A DNA stretch of 6,331 nucleotides, from contig QIAS01000185.1 in assembly GCA_003225615.1 (NCBI GenBank), positions 9,894-16,224 on the forward strand, in the 5' to 3' direction. The position numbers and the translations under genes are program-made. The notes beneath the pieces were generated by a model. The model did not search any database and had not been told where the DNA came from. It was given only the letters and a program-made list of their open reading frames with translations. Shown one piece after another: positions 1-5,540 of this stretch. Origin of the DNA: Acidobacteriota bacterium. Its GTDB lineage: Bacteria > Acidobacteriota > Terriglobia > Terriglobales > Acidobacteriaceae. How positions within the stretch are numbered: position 1 is the first letter of the stretch; each line of letters opens with the position of its first letter.

Positions 1-29
1 GGCAGAATATTCTTCAAAAAACGGGGCAT
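1..29 (-). CDS. 5' end of an unidentified leftward gene (partial)
   Basis: Only the first nine codons are in the window. On the minus strand they read MPRFLKNIL from an ATG at 29-27 and continue past the left edge. The support is the start context: a strong Shine-Dalgarno sequence GGAGG (34-38 on the minus strand) lies four bases before the ATG. The start is basic and then hydrophobic, which would suit a signal peptide or membrane segment, but nine residues cannot decide this. It is divergent from the lactate permease gene and shares its intergenic region. The product cannot be named. Confidence 0.5.
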
Positions 30-33
30 GTAT

Positions 34-38
34 CCTCC
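34..38 (-). promoter_or_regulatory. Ribosome binding site of the leftward partial gene
   Basis: The minus strand reads CTGGAGGATACATG. GGAGG is a near-ideal Shine-Dalgarno core with a short four-base spacer. This site is the main reason for believing that a gene starts at position 29. Confidence 0.5.
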
Positions 39-135
39 AGAGAGATAGCACGCGCACAGAGTGTGGATGGGCGCATGGGAAAGCCTGGGGCCGAAAAGAT
101 GGGTAAGAAGTTAGACTGCGCCCAACCCAAAGCGC

Positions 136-151
136 TGTGATGCGGGTCACA
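136..151. promoter_or_regulatory. CRP-type palindrome TGTGA-N6-TCACA
   Basis: The sequence TGTGATGCGGGTCACA matches both half-sites of the CRP/cAMP-receptor-protein family consensus exactly, with the correct six-base spacer. Its centre (143.5) is 114 bp from the start codon of the leftward gene. For the leftward strand, a weak -10 candidate TAACTT (minus strand, 113-108) would put transcription start near 101 and the site near -42.5, close to the class II activator position of -41.5. For the rightward lldP promoter proposed at 314-342, the site would be near -205, too far for direct class I activation. It therefore more likely serves the leftward gene, or lldP through a promoter I have not recognised. 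The match is observed; binding by a CRP-family protein is inferred. Confidence 0.55.
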
Positions 152-166
152 TTCCGTTGTGTGTCA

Positions 167-204
167 GTCATAACGTACAGAACTGCGTCATAACCAGTGA
201 CAAC
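167..204 (+). repeat. Phased GTCATAAC direct repeats
   Basis: GTCATAAC occurs at 167-174 and 187-194, exactly 20 bp apart. A 6/8 variant, GTGACAAC, follows 10 bp later at 197-204. Spacing of one and two DNA turns puts all copies on one face of the helix, as in arrays bound by response regulators or other tandem-binding activators. They lie between the CRP-type site and the lldP promoter. No specific regulator can be named, and an 8-bp pair could arise by chance. Confidence 0.3.
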
Positions 205-313
205 GGCATACGGGCTGCCATGATACATGAGCGGATCAGGTTGGTTCGCCAAAAAAATAGGTTTGAATTACATATCGAGTACCCCTGCCAGAATTCGCTT
301 TTGATCGCAATTC

Positions 314-342
314 TTGACAAATACTGCGCGCAGGACTATACG
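314..342 (+). promoter_or_regulatory. Candidate sigma70-type promoter for lldP
   Basis: A perfect -35 hexamer TTGACA (314-319) is followed after exactly 17 bases by TATACG (337-342), which matches four of six -10 positions. Transcription would start near 349 and leave a leader of about 154 bases before lldP. The -10 lies in the middle of an inverted repeat (329-350), which suggests repressor control. The weak last base of the -10 is a reservation. Confidence 0.5.
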
Positions 343-350
343 ACCCTGCG
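329..350. promoter_or_regulatory. Inverted repeat centred on the lldP -10 box (candidate operator)
   Basis: CGCAGG (329-334) and CCTGCG (345-350) are perfect 6-bp arms separated by 10 bases that contain the whole -10 element at 337-342. A dimeric repressor bound here would block RNA polymerase. Lactate permease genes are often controlled by GntR/FCD repressors such as LldR, but this sequence does not resemble the LldR/PdhR type (TTGGT-N3-ACCAA), so no regulator is proposed. The repeat is observed; the operator role is inferred. Confidence 0.35.
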
Positions 351-448
351 TGGCTAGCGAGAGCCTTCTGCCTCTGCGAGCCAGTCGTCTGCGCCCATGC
401 GCCAGAAACCATCGCGCGTGTGCATTCAAATTCGTCTTGTGAAACAAC

Positions 449-478
449 CCGCGCAGGCAGCCTACCGCCTGCTTGCGG
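449..478 (+). promoter_or_regulatory. Leader hairpin just upstream of the lldP ribosome binding site
   Basis: CCGCGCAGGC (449-458) can pair with GCCTGC (467-472) and GCGG (475-478), giving ten base pairs with a two-base TT bulge and an eight-base loop. The hairpin ends 12 bases before the AAGGAG at 491. It lacks a following T-run, so it is not an intrinsic terminator. It could affect mRNA stability or translation of lldP. Confidence 0.35.
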
Positions 479-490
479 TCAACAACGGGC

Positions 491-496
491 AAGGAG
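491..496 (+). promoter_or_regulatory. Ribosome binding site deciding the lldP start
   Basis: AAGGAG lies six bases before the ATG at 503. An in-frame TTG at 473 has no comparable site and would begin inside the leader hairpin. The protein from 503 begins MHWTQVYDPFG, typical of the start of lactate permeases, so 503 is preferred. Confidence 0.75.
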
Positions 497-502
497 AGTG
501 CC

Positions 503-2272
503 ATGCACTGGACCCAGGTCTATGACCCCTTCGGCCATTGGTGGTTGTCCACGCTGGTTGCGGCGCTGCCCATCATCGTGCTGTTCGGGTTGCTCGCCGG
601 CCTCAAAGTGAAGCCGCACTGGTGCGCCATCGCCGGGGCCTCCACTGCCGTGCTGGTCGCGATCATCTTTTTCAAGATGCCGCTGGCGCTCGCCGCCATG
701 AGCTTCGGTTACGGCGTCGCTTTTGGATTACTCAAAATCGCCTGGATCGTGCTCGCCGCTGTCTACCTCTACGACATCTCAGTCGAGACCGGCCAATTTG
801 AAATCATGAAGGAATCGGTGGCCGGCATCACCGCCGACCGCCGCCTGCAGGTTTTGCTGGTGGCTTTTTGCTTTGGAGCGTTCATTGAAGGCGCCGCCGG
901 ATTCGGCGCGCCTGTGGCCATCGCCGGCGCTTTCATGATTGGATTAGGTTTCAGGCCGTTTCACGCTGCCGCGCTCAATCTGATTGCCAATACCGCGCCC
1001 GTCGCATGGGGAGCCATCGGAACCCCGGTCCACACGCTGGCCGCCGTAACCGCCCTTCCGGAATCCGATCTGAATGCCATGATCGGCCGCATCCTTCCCT
1101 TCACCGCGGTCATTGTTCCGTTCTGGCTGGTGCGCAGCATGGTCAGCTGGAGTGAGACGTTTGAAGTTTTGCCCGCCATCCTGGTGGTGGGCATTTCCTT
1201 CGCCGTGACACAGTTCTTGTGGTCGAACTACGTGGACAGCAACCTGGTCGACATCATGGGCGGCGTCGTCTCCATGGTAGCCACGGTCGCCTTCCTCAAG
1301 TTCTGGAAGCCCAAGCGAATTTGGCGCTTTGACTACGAAGGAAAAGAAGCTCCCCTTCCGCCACCCACGGCCGAGATCAGCGACCAGTTCGGCGCAGAAT
1401 GGCCGGCAGATAAATTTGATGGGTACGTGAAAGTCCGCTCCTACACTGCGGCACAAGTGCTGAAGGCATGGATGCCATTTGCCATTCTCTCCATCTTCGT
1501 GCTCTTGTGGGGCCTTCCCAAAGTCAAACTCGCCATTAACCAGGCTACGACTCCGGCCTTCAAAGTTATGCTTCCCGATGGCAAGGTTCGCCCTGGCCCG
1601 CCGGGCTGGGACGTCCCCTACTTGCACGGTGCGGTCTACCGATCGGCTCCGGTGGTATCGAAGCCAGCTCCGGAAGCTGCCCGCTACGACTTCAACTGGC
1701 TCTCGGCAACCGGCACAGGATGCTTTTTGGCCGCCATTGTCGCGGGATTGTTGCTGGGCCTGAGCCCGGTCCGGCTAATGAAAATTTTCTGGCGCACGCT
1801 GGTGCGCATGCGCCTCGCAATGATCGCCATCTCCTTCATGTTGGGCCTGGGCTACGTTACCCGCTATTCCGGACTCGATGCCGTGCTCGGTCTCGCCTTC
1901 ACCCGAACCGGCTGGCTCTATCCGTTCTTCGGAACCTTCCTTGGCTGGCTCGGCGTCGCTCTCACCGGAAGCGACACCTCGTCGAATGCCCTATTCGGAA
2001 GTTTGCAGCGCATCACATCTCAGCAACTCGGCATCGATCCCATTCTCATGTGCGCCGCCAACAGCGCCGGAGGCGTGATGGGCAAGATGGTGGACGCGCA
2101 ATCCATCACCATCGCCACCGCCGCCACCGAGCAGGTGGGCAACGAGGGAATAATTTTCCGCTACGTATTCTGGCACTCGATTGCTTTAGGGGCGATCGTC
2201 GGGATCATTGTCATGCTGTACGCATACGTGTTCCGCTACGCCGTACCGCATGGATTAACGTTTGTGAAGTGA
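503..2272 (+). CDS. lldP: L-lactate permease (LctP/LldP family)
   Basis: This encodes a 589-aa inner-membrane transporter of the lactate permease family (TC 2.A.14), which takes up lactate, and often glycolate, by proton symport. The family hallmarks are clear. FGAFIEGAAGFGAPVAIAG is at residues 124-142, and IANTAPVAWGAIGTPVHTLA at 161-180. TGSDTSSNALFGSLQ is at 488-502, and AANSAGGVMGKMVDAQSI at 518-535. Hydrophobic helices run through the whole protein apart from two polar stretches, about 268-320 (KPKRIWRFDYEGKEAP onward) and 340-398 (including DGKVRPGPPGWDVPYLHG). These make it longer than the 551-aa E. coli LldP. The ATG at 503 is chosen for its AAGGAG site. It stands alone on its strand, with no lactate dehydrogenase (lldD or lutABC) in the window, and is convergent with cstA. 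The family is certain; D- versus L-lactate preference cannot be read from the sequence. Confidence 0.93.
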   Translation: MHWTQVYDPFGHWWLSTLVAALPIIVLFGLLAGLKVKPHWCAIAGASTAVLVAIIFFKMPLALAAMSFGYGVAFGLLKIAWIVLAAVYLYDISVETGQFEIMKESVAGITADRRLQVLLVAFCFGAFIEGAAGFGAPVAIAGAFMIGLGFRPFHAAALNLIANTAPVAWGAIGTPVHTLAAVTALPESDLNAMIGRILPFTAVIVPFWLVRSMVSWSETFEVLPAILVVGISFAVTQFLWSNYVDSNLVDIMGGVVSMVATVAFLKFWKPKRIWRFDYEGKEAPLPPPTAEISDQFGAEWPADKFDGYVKVRSYTAAQVLKAWMPFAILSIFVLLWGLPKVKLAINQATTPAFKVMLPDGKVRPGPPGWDVPYLHGAVYRSAPVVSKPAPEAARYDFNWLSATGTGCFLAAIVAGLLLGLSPVRLMKIFWRTLVRMRLAMIAISFMLGLGYVTRYSGLDAVLGLAFTRTGWLYPFFGTFLGWLGVALTGSDTSSNALFGSLQRITSQQLGIDPILMCAANSAGGVMGKMVDAQSITIATAATEQVGNEGIIFRYVFWHSIALGAIVGIIVMLYAYVFRYAVPHGLTFVK

Positions 2273-2298
2273 AGTTGCACTTGAAGGTATTCGGCGTG

Positions 2299-2317
2299 GG
2301 CTGGAGGGATCTCAGCC
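2299..2317 (+). other. Weak hairpin after lldP
   Basis: GGCT-G-GAG (2299-2306) can pair with CTCAGCC (2311-2317) around a GGAT loop, giving seven base pairs with one bulged G, 27 bases after the lldP stop. No T-run follows (TGAAGCTTTGCGG), so it is a poor intrinsic terminator. It may protect the mRNA 3' end. No better terminator was found for either lldP or cstA in the convergent gap. Confidence 0.2.
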
Positions 2318-2346
2318 TGAAGCTTTGCGGTAGGTTAGTCGCACGC

Positions 2347-2389
2347 AGATCTTCCTTCGTGTAACTTCGTGTCCTTGGTGGTAGATCTT
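2347..2389. repeat. Ten-base-period GTG repeat bounded by AGATCTT copies
   Basis: Three consecutive 10-base units, CTTCGTGTAA (2355-2364), CTTCGTGTCC (2365-2374) and TTGGTGGTAG (2375-2384), lie between direct copies of AGATCTT at 2347-2353 and 2383-2389. From memory, similar intergenic stretches (CTTCGTGT..CTTCGTGTCCTT.GTGGT) recur in acidobacterial and several other bacterial genomes, usually between genes; I cannot check this here. It lies in the gap between the convergent 3' ends of lldP and cstA and has no coding potential. Confidence 0.5.
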
Positions 2390-2467
2390 TATTTCTTCCG
2401 TTACTATCAAAGGAAAATAACCAACGCCAGTTTCAGAACGCTAGCCTTGTCCGCGAGTAGACCAACT

Positions 2468-3028
2468 TCAGCAACACCCCATCTTCACCTCACCGGTAAC
2501 GGTAAGCGGAGGGCCGAACGCCTCCTGCGGCACCGGCGCTCCATGCAGCACCTGGTACCACCGGCGCGCCGCGTCGAAGAGCACCAGCACGACTCCGGCG
2601 ATGAAAATCGTCATCAGCACAGAATCCAAATAGCCAGTGAACACCTGCCCCGGCTTAGTAGTTAGCGGCCAGAAAATGTTCTTGATGGACAGCACTCCCG
2701 CCGTCACGGTTGTGACCCCGACAAAGCACATGGGAATAGCGGTGATCCAAGCATACTTCGCCTTCCCCATGTTGATCAGAAATGTCGTACTCACGGCCAG
2801 GGCAATCGTCGCCAGCAACTGGTTACCTGTTCCGAACAGCGGCCAAAGGGTGGAAATGTTTCCCGTGTAAATCAGGTATCCCCATCCCAGAACCACGAAT
2901 GAACTGGTGATCAGGTTGCCCGGCAACCACGCGTTATTGCCGAACGGCTTGTGCACTTTGCCCATGAGCTCCTGCACGACGTAACGCGCCACGCGAGTAC
3001 CGGTGTCGATGGTTGTCAAGATAAACAG
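2468..3028 (-). CDS. cstA: CstA C-terminal portion (186 codons, different frame)
   Basis: This is the 3' part of the broken cstA. It begins at [20 protein letters not shown] and continues through [39 protein letters not shown] and two further helices. It ends in a polar tail, [21 protein letters not shown], followed by GEVKMGCC and a TGA at 2470-2468. This is the C-terminal five-helix region of CstA. The frame is open upstream to an ATG at 3112, but residues coded from 3112 to 3029 are out-of-frame versions of the preceding CstA sequence. No ribosome binding site was found for that ATG, so it is probably not translated on its own. Confidence 0.7.
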   Translation of the reverse strand: MFILTTIDTGTRVARYVVQELMGKVHKPFGNNAWLPGNLITSSFVVLGWGYLIYTGNISTLWPLFGTGNQLLATIALAVSTTFLINMGKAKYAWITAIPMCFVGVTTVTAGVLSIKNIFWPLTTKPGQVFTGYLDSVLMTIFIAGVVLVLFDAARRWYQVLHGAPVPQEAFGPPLTVTGEVKMGCC

Positions 3029-4265
3029 GCAGCCCCTTGAAGATTTGGGCCATGCCGACTGCCAGCGATACGGCGCCGCCGGTGCGCCCCGCCAGATTCT
3101 CGCCGACTTCACGTGAGAACATCTGCAGATTCACCGTGGTCATGCCCAGCTTGCTGAACACCGCCGGCGTGGTATTGATGGCGAAATAATCGCCGGGGTA
3201 CATGGAGCACGCCGCAATCAGCGCAATCACGCCCACCAGCGACTCGCAAATCATCGCTCCATAACCGATGAAGCGGGCATCACTCTCTTTGTTCAGCATC
3301 TTGGGCGTGGTGCCGGAAGAAACCAGTGAGTGGAAACCCGAGATCGCGCCACAGGCAATGGTCACGAAAAGGAACGGAAAAAGCTTGCCTTTGATGATTG
3401 GCCCACCGCCGCTTAGAAACTGCGTGAAGTTGGGGAACTTGATGTCGGGATGAACCACGAAGACCCCGACGATCAGAATGACGATGGTCCCCAGCTTGAC
3501 ATAAGTCGAGAGGTAATCGCGCGGCTCAAGCAGCAGCCAGACCGGAAGTATCGACGCGATCAGCCCGTAAAAAGCCATGAGGATAGTGATCTGATGGGGC
3601 GTGAAAGTGAGCGCACCGGCGGCACCGGTCTGCGCCACCCAGCGTCCCGCGACCACGCTGGCAATCAGCAGAACCACGCCGAAGATACTCGGCCCAGCGA
3701 CCTTGATTTGTCCGGCATGACTCTTGAACATCCAAAGCCCCATGATGAGCGCGATCGGAATCGTCATGCCGATGGTAAAGACGCCCCACGGGCTATTCGA
3801 AAGCGCGTTCACCACTACTATGCCTAGACCCGCAAGCGTCACTAACAGAATAAAGAGCACTGCAATCATGGTGACCAGCCCGGCAAAGGGGCTGATCTCG
3901 GTACGCGCGATGTCGGCTAGAGATCGCCCGCGATGCCGCAGCGATGCCACCAGCACCGTGAAATCCTGCACGCATCCCGCCAGAACACCACCAATGAGCA
4001 GCCATAGAAAACCCGGTGCAAACCCGAACTGCGCCGCCAGCGTGGGCCCGACCAGCGGCCCTGCTCCGGCAATGGCGGCGAAGTGATGACCAAATAAAAC
4101 CCAACGTGGAGAAGCAACATAGTTGTGTCCGTCCCCGTACATGTTGGCGGGCGTAGTGCGGCGATCGTCCAGCGACAGAGCTTTTGCCGCAATAAACGCG
4201 CTGTAATAACGGTAGGCCAACGCATACACGCACAGCGCACCCAACAGGATGGGAAAAGTATTCAT
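2934..4265 (-). CDS. cstA: CstA N-terminal portion (443-aa open frame)
   Basis: This is the 5' part of the broken cstA. Residues 1-413 are a good match to the CstA domain. Motifs include [14 protein letters not shown] at 43-56, [21 protein letters not shown] at 59-79 and AGCVQDF at 96-102. [13 protein letters not shown] is at 245-257, [16 protein letters not shown] at 309-324, and [25 protein letters not shown] at 385-409. It contains about ten hydrophobic helices. After residue 413 the frame is out of register, and the last 30 residues ([10 protein letters not shown] onward) are meaningless read-through to the stop at 2934. The same frame is open upstream to 4364, but the 33 extra residues lack a ribosome binding site and do not look like CstA. 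Confidence 0.75.
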   Translation of the reverse strand: MNTFPILLGALCVYALAYRYYSAFIAAKALSLDDRRTTPANMYGDGHNYVASPRWVLFGHHFAAIAGAGPLVGPTLAAQFGFAPGFLWLLIGGVLAGCVQDFTVLVASLRHRGRSLADIARTEISPFAGLVTMIAVLFILLVTLAGLGIVVVNALSNSPWGVFTIGMTIPIALIMGLWMFKSHAGQIKVAGPSIFGVVLLIASVVAGRWVAQTGAAGALTFTPHQITILMAFYGLIASILPVWLLLEPRDYLSTYVKLGTIVILIVGVFVVHPDIKFPNFTQFLSGGGPIIKGKLFPFLFVTIACGAISGFHSLVSSGTTPKMLNKESDARFIGYGAMICESLVGVIALIAACSMYPGDYFAINTTPAVFSKLGMTTVNLQMFSREVGENLAGRTGGAVSLAVGMAQIFKGLPVYLDNHRHRYSRGALRRAGAHGQSAQAVRQ

Positions 4266-4271
4266 GGTTCG

Positions 4272-4275
4272 CTCC
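4272..4275 (-). promoter_or_regulatory. Ribosome binding site deciding the cstA start
   Basis: The minus strand reads CTCTCCGGAGCGAACCATG, with GGAG six bases before the ATG at 4265. This fixes the start at MNTFP rather than at the upstream in-frame start at 4364. Confidence 0.6.
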
Positions 4276-4336
4276 GGAGAGAGAAGTGTAGATAGGAATG
4301 CATAGGCCGAGGCCGTCCTGCTGGCCAACACCGGGA

Positions 4337-4364
4337 ATCCTACACCCGGGGCTGAATTTGTCAC
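4337..4364 (-). promoter_or_regulatory. Weak candidate promoter for cstA
   Basis: On the minus strand, GTGACA (4364-4359) is followed after 16 bases by TAGGAT (4342-4337), each a partial match to the -35 and -10 hexamers. Inverted arms CCGGG/CCCGG (4331-4335 and 4345-4349) flank the -10. The -35 overlaps TGTGA (4365-4361 on the minus strand), one half of a CRP-type site, but the second half is absent. E. coli cstA depends on CRP, which makes the half-site suggestive but not more. Confidence 0.22.
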
Positions 4365-4474
4365 AAGGACGCGCCTTTAGCCAGTTAAGTTCGTGGACAA
4401 AATTAGAGACGTTCGATTAATGGATTCAGTAGAAGCGCTTGATCGCCCCGGACATGGGAAACCCTCGAAGTACT

Positions 4475-4550
4475 TGGTGAGCGCGGCAGGATTCGAACCT
4501 GCGACCCATGCCTTAAAAGGGCATTGCTCTACCACCTGAGCTACGCGCCC
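4475..4550 (-). tRNA. tRNA-Lys (UUU anticodon)
   Basis: The minus strand folds into a complete cloverleaf of 76 bases including an encoded CCA. The acceptor arms GGGCGCG and CGCGCTC pair with one G-U. The D arm is GCTC-AGGTGGTA-GAGC. The anticodon stem ATGCC/GGCAT encloses the loop CTTTTAA, with anticodon TTT at 4517-4515. The variable loop is GGGTC, and the T arm is GCAGG-TTCGAAT-CCTGC. The discriminator base is A, followed by CCA. It reads lysine codons AAA and AAG. It is 209 bases upstream of cstA on the same strand, with no clear terminator between them, so read-through into cstA is possible. No integrase or duplicated 3' end suggests use as an insertion site here. Confidence 0.95.
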
Positions 4551-4563
4551 ATCCCCATTGAAA

Positions 4564-4593
4564 ATGCTAGTTTACCATTTCGGAGACGGCCAA
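4564..4593 (-). promoter_or_regulatory. Candidate promoter of the tRNA-Lys gene
   Basis: On the minus strand, TTGGCC (4593-4588) is followed after 18 bases by TAGCAT (4569-4564), which is 13 bases before the first base of the mature tRNA. This would give a leader of about six to seven bases. The hexamers are partial matches, but the position is what a tRNA promoter needs. Confidence 0.33.
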
Positions 4594-4780
4594 TTCTTTT
4601 GCATCGAACTAACGCTGCTTTCGGGTCAATGCTGGGGGCGTTCCCACACGCCAGTTTCGCGGGGGAGAACTACCCAAAAATCACCGCCTCTCAGAAGCTT
4701 AGCCGGGGACCTAATTTCCATCTCCTTAGGACTTGCCAGGCATTGCCGCTGCCTTTTCACTTAAGACGCGGACCAAGCCT

Positions 4781-5527
4781 ATGCGGTCGAATGCCGTGGC
4801 AGTGCAACGGAAGAAGTCTCACGTGGCAACGCGGGCCATTCCCTGTGCCAGACGTCGCCCTCACGCAGCAGTCGCGCACGCCCGATCCGAGGCTACAACT
4901 CGACTCATTGCAACGACCGAATCTCGCTCAGCTACCTCCATAAATTTACAGAAGATTGACGACGCGACTCTGGTCCGCGACTCGCAGGCGGGGGATCATA
5001 CTGCCTTCGAAGAACTGGTCCACCGCTACGATCAGGCAGTACTTCGCCTGGCCCTGCACCTCACTGGTTCGCAATCGGAGGCCCAGGATGTCTACCAGGA
5101 AGCTTTCCTCAAAGCTTTTCGCAACCTCCGGCACTTCCGTTTCGAGTGCTCCTTCTACACCTGGATGTACCGCATCGTGACCAACCTTTGTCTTGATCAC
5201 TTGCGCAATCGCCGTATTCGAAGAGAAGATCCAGCGGTAGCGTTCAATTCCGTCGGAGAAGAGTACGACCGGCTAAATCAAGTGGCAGATTCCCACCCCA
5301 GCGTCAATCCGGAGCGGGCTTTGCAGGTACGTGAGCTCCGTTTGCGCATCAGTCGTGCCTTGACAAAACTCACGCCGCGCGAACGGATCGTCTTTGAATT
5401 AAAGCATTATCAGGGCTTGCGGCTGCGCGCGGTCGGCGAGATACTCAACACCACCGAGGAAACCATCAAGAGCACCTTGTTCCGTGCCACCCAGAAGCTG
5501 CGCACTATCCTCGCCGACACCCGTTGA
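4781..5527 (+). CDS. ECF-type RNA polymerase sigma factor (sigma-E-like)
   Basis: This 248-aa protein belongs to the extracytoplasmic-function sigma factors, which direct RNA polymerase to a small set of promoters, usually in response to envelope or stress signals. Region 2 spans about residues 64-146 (LVRDSQAGDHTAFEELVHRY, then DVYQEAFLKAFRNL and FYTWMYRIVTNLCLDHLRNRR). Region 4 spans 187-245 (LTKLTPRERIVFELKHYQGL, then the helix-turn-helix VGEILNTTEETIKSTLFRATQKL). Region 3 is absent, as expected for ECF factors. The start is uncertain. The ATG at 4781 lacks a good ribosome binding site, and a TTG at 4733 is a poorer choice. No ATG, GTG or TTG lies between 4824 and the conserved region, so a basic extension of at least 40-odd residues seems unavoidable. 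No zinc-finger anti-sigma gene follows. The sequence does not assign an ECF subgroup. Confidence 0.88.
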   Translation: MRSNAVAVQRKKSHVATRAIPCARRRPHAAVAHARSEATTRLIATTESRSATSINLQKIDDATLVRDSQAGDHTAFEELVHRYDQAVLRLALHLTGSQSEAQDVYQEAFLKAFRNLRHFRFECSFYTWMYRIVTNLCLDHLRNRRIRREDPAVAFNSVGEEYDRLNQVADSHPSVNPERALQVRELRLRISRALTKLTPRERIVFELKHYQGLRLRAVGEILNTTEETIKSTLFRATQKLRTILADTR

Positions 5528-5540
5528 ACAACCCTGCACG

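Larger units (their letters stand above)
30..502. other. Divergent intergenic region between the leftward gene and lldP
   Basis: No credible gene lies in these 473 bases. Short open frames on both strands lack ribosome binding sites and recognisable protein sequence. The region is AT-richer than the flanking genes between about 170 and 340, and it concentrates the CRP-type palindrome, phased GTCATAAC repeats, lldP promoter with its inverted repeat, and leader hairpin described separately. A small TTGG-TTCG-CCAA palindrome at 241-252 is also present, without an assignable regulator. Confidence 0.6.
2468..4265 (-). pseudogene. cstA: Carbon starvation protein A, frame-disrupted by an internal deletion
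   Basis: The gene encodes a CstA-family membrane transporter (peptide uptake in classical work on E. coli; pyruvate/proton symport for CstA and BtsT in later work). The ATG at 4265-4263 has a GGAG site (4275-4272) six bases upstream and begins [21 protein letters not shown]. The reading frame is normal through MAQIFKGLP (P413, codon 3029-3027). The family sequence then resumes one frame over at [16 protein letters not shown] from 3028. Relatives have about 18 residues between GLP and LFILTT (roughly GMRGLMAYWYHFAIMFEA, from memory), so about 56 bp are missing. That number also fits the observed frame change. With them the protein would be about 617 aa. As written, no full-length CstA can be made. 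It is either a true inactivating deletion or a sequence or assembly error, and the otherwise undegraded sequence allows both. Confidence 0.8.

Noticed and set aside
241..252. TTGG-TTCG-CCAA palindrome as an LldR/PdhR-type operator
   Set aside because: GntR/FCD operators of this type have five bases between TTGG and CCAA (TTGGT-N3-ACCAA). Here there are four, and the palindrome lies about 60 bp upstream of the -35.
291..313. GAATT/AATTC inverted arms next to the -35 box
   Set aside because: The five-base AT-rich arms are 13 bases apart and the inner bases do not pair, so chance is likely.
157..357. 66-aa plus-strand frame in the intergenic region
   Set aside because: It starts with TTG without a ribosome binding site, overlaps the proposed lldP promoter, and has no recognisable sequence.
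944..1627. Long minus-strand open frame (227 aa) inside lldP
   Set aside because: It is antisense to unmistakable permease sequence, has no ribosome binding site, and its translation is rich in Gly/Arg/His without recognisable motifs. It is a by-product of GC-rich codon use.
1720..2364. Plus-strand frame of 214 aa overlapping the 3' part of lldP
   Set aside because: It is in another frame of the permease gene, with Arg/His-rich nonsense composition and no start signal.
2418..2467. Terminator for cstA in the convergent gap
   Set aside because: The repeats there (ACCAAC twice, AACGC twice) are direct rather than inverted, and no GC hairpin followed by a T-run was found.
3001..3060. Programmed frameshift in cstA
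   Set aside because: No slippery heptamer or following structure is evident, and about 18 conserved residues are missing, which a frameshift alone cannot restore.
3793..4240. Several open frames on both strands within the cstA 5' half
   Set aside because: They are shadows of well-conserved CstA sequence and none has a credible start.
4475..4550. tRNA-Lys gene as the attachment site of an integrated element
   Set aside because: There is no integrase gene, no second copy of the tRNA 3' end and no mobile-element gene in the window.
4669..4706. RpoE-like autoregulatory promoter GAACT...TCTCAG before the sigma gene
   Set aside because: The -35 core is incomplete, and the spacer of about 17 bases to a poor -10 is not convincing.
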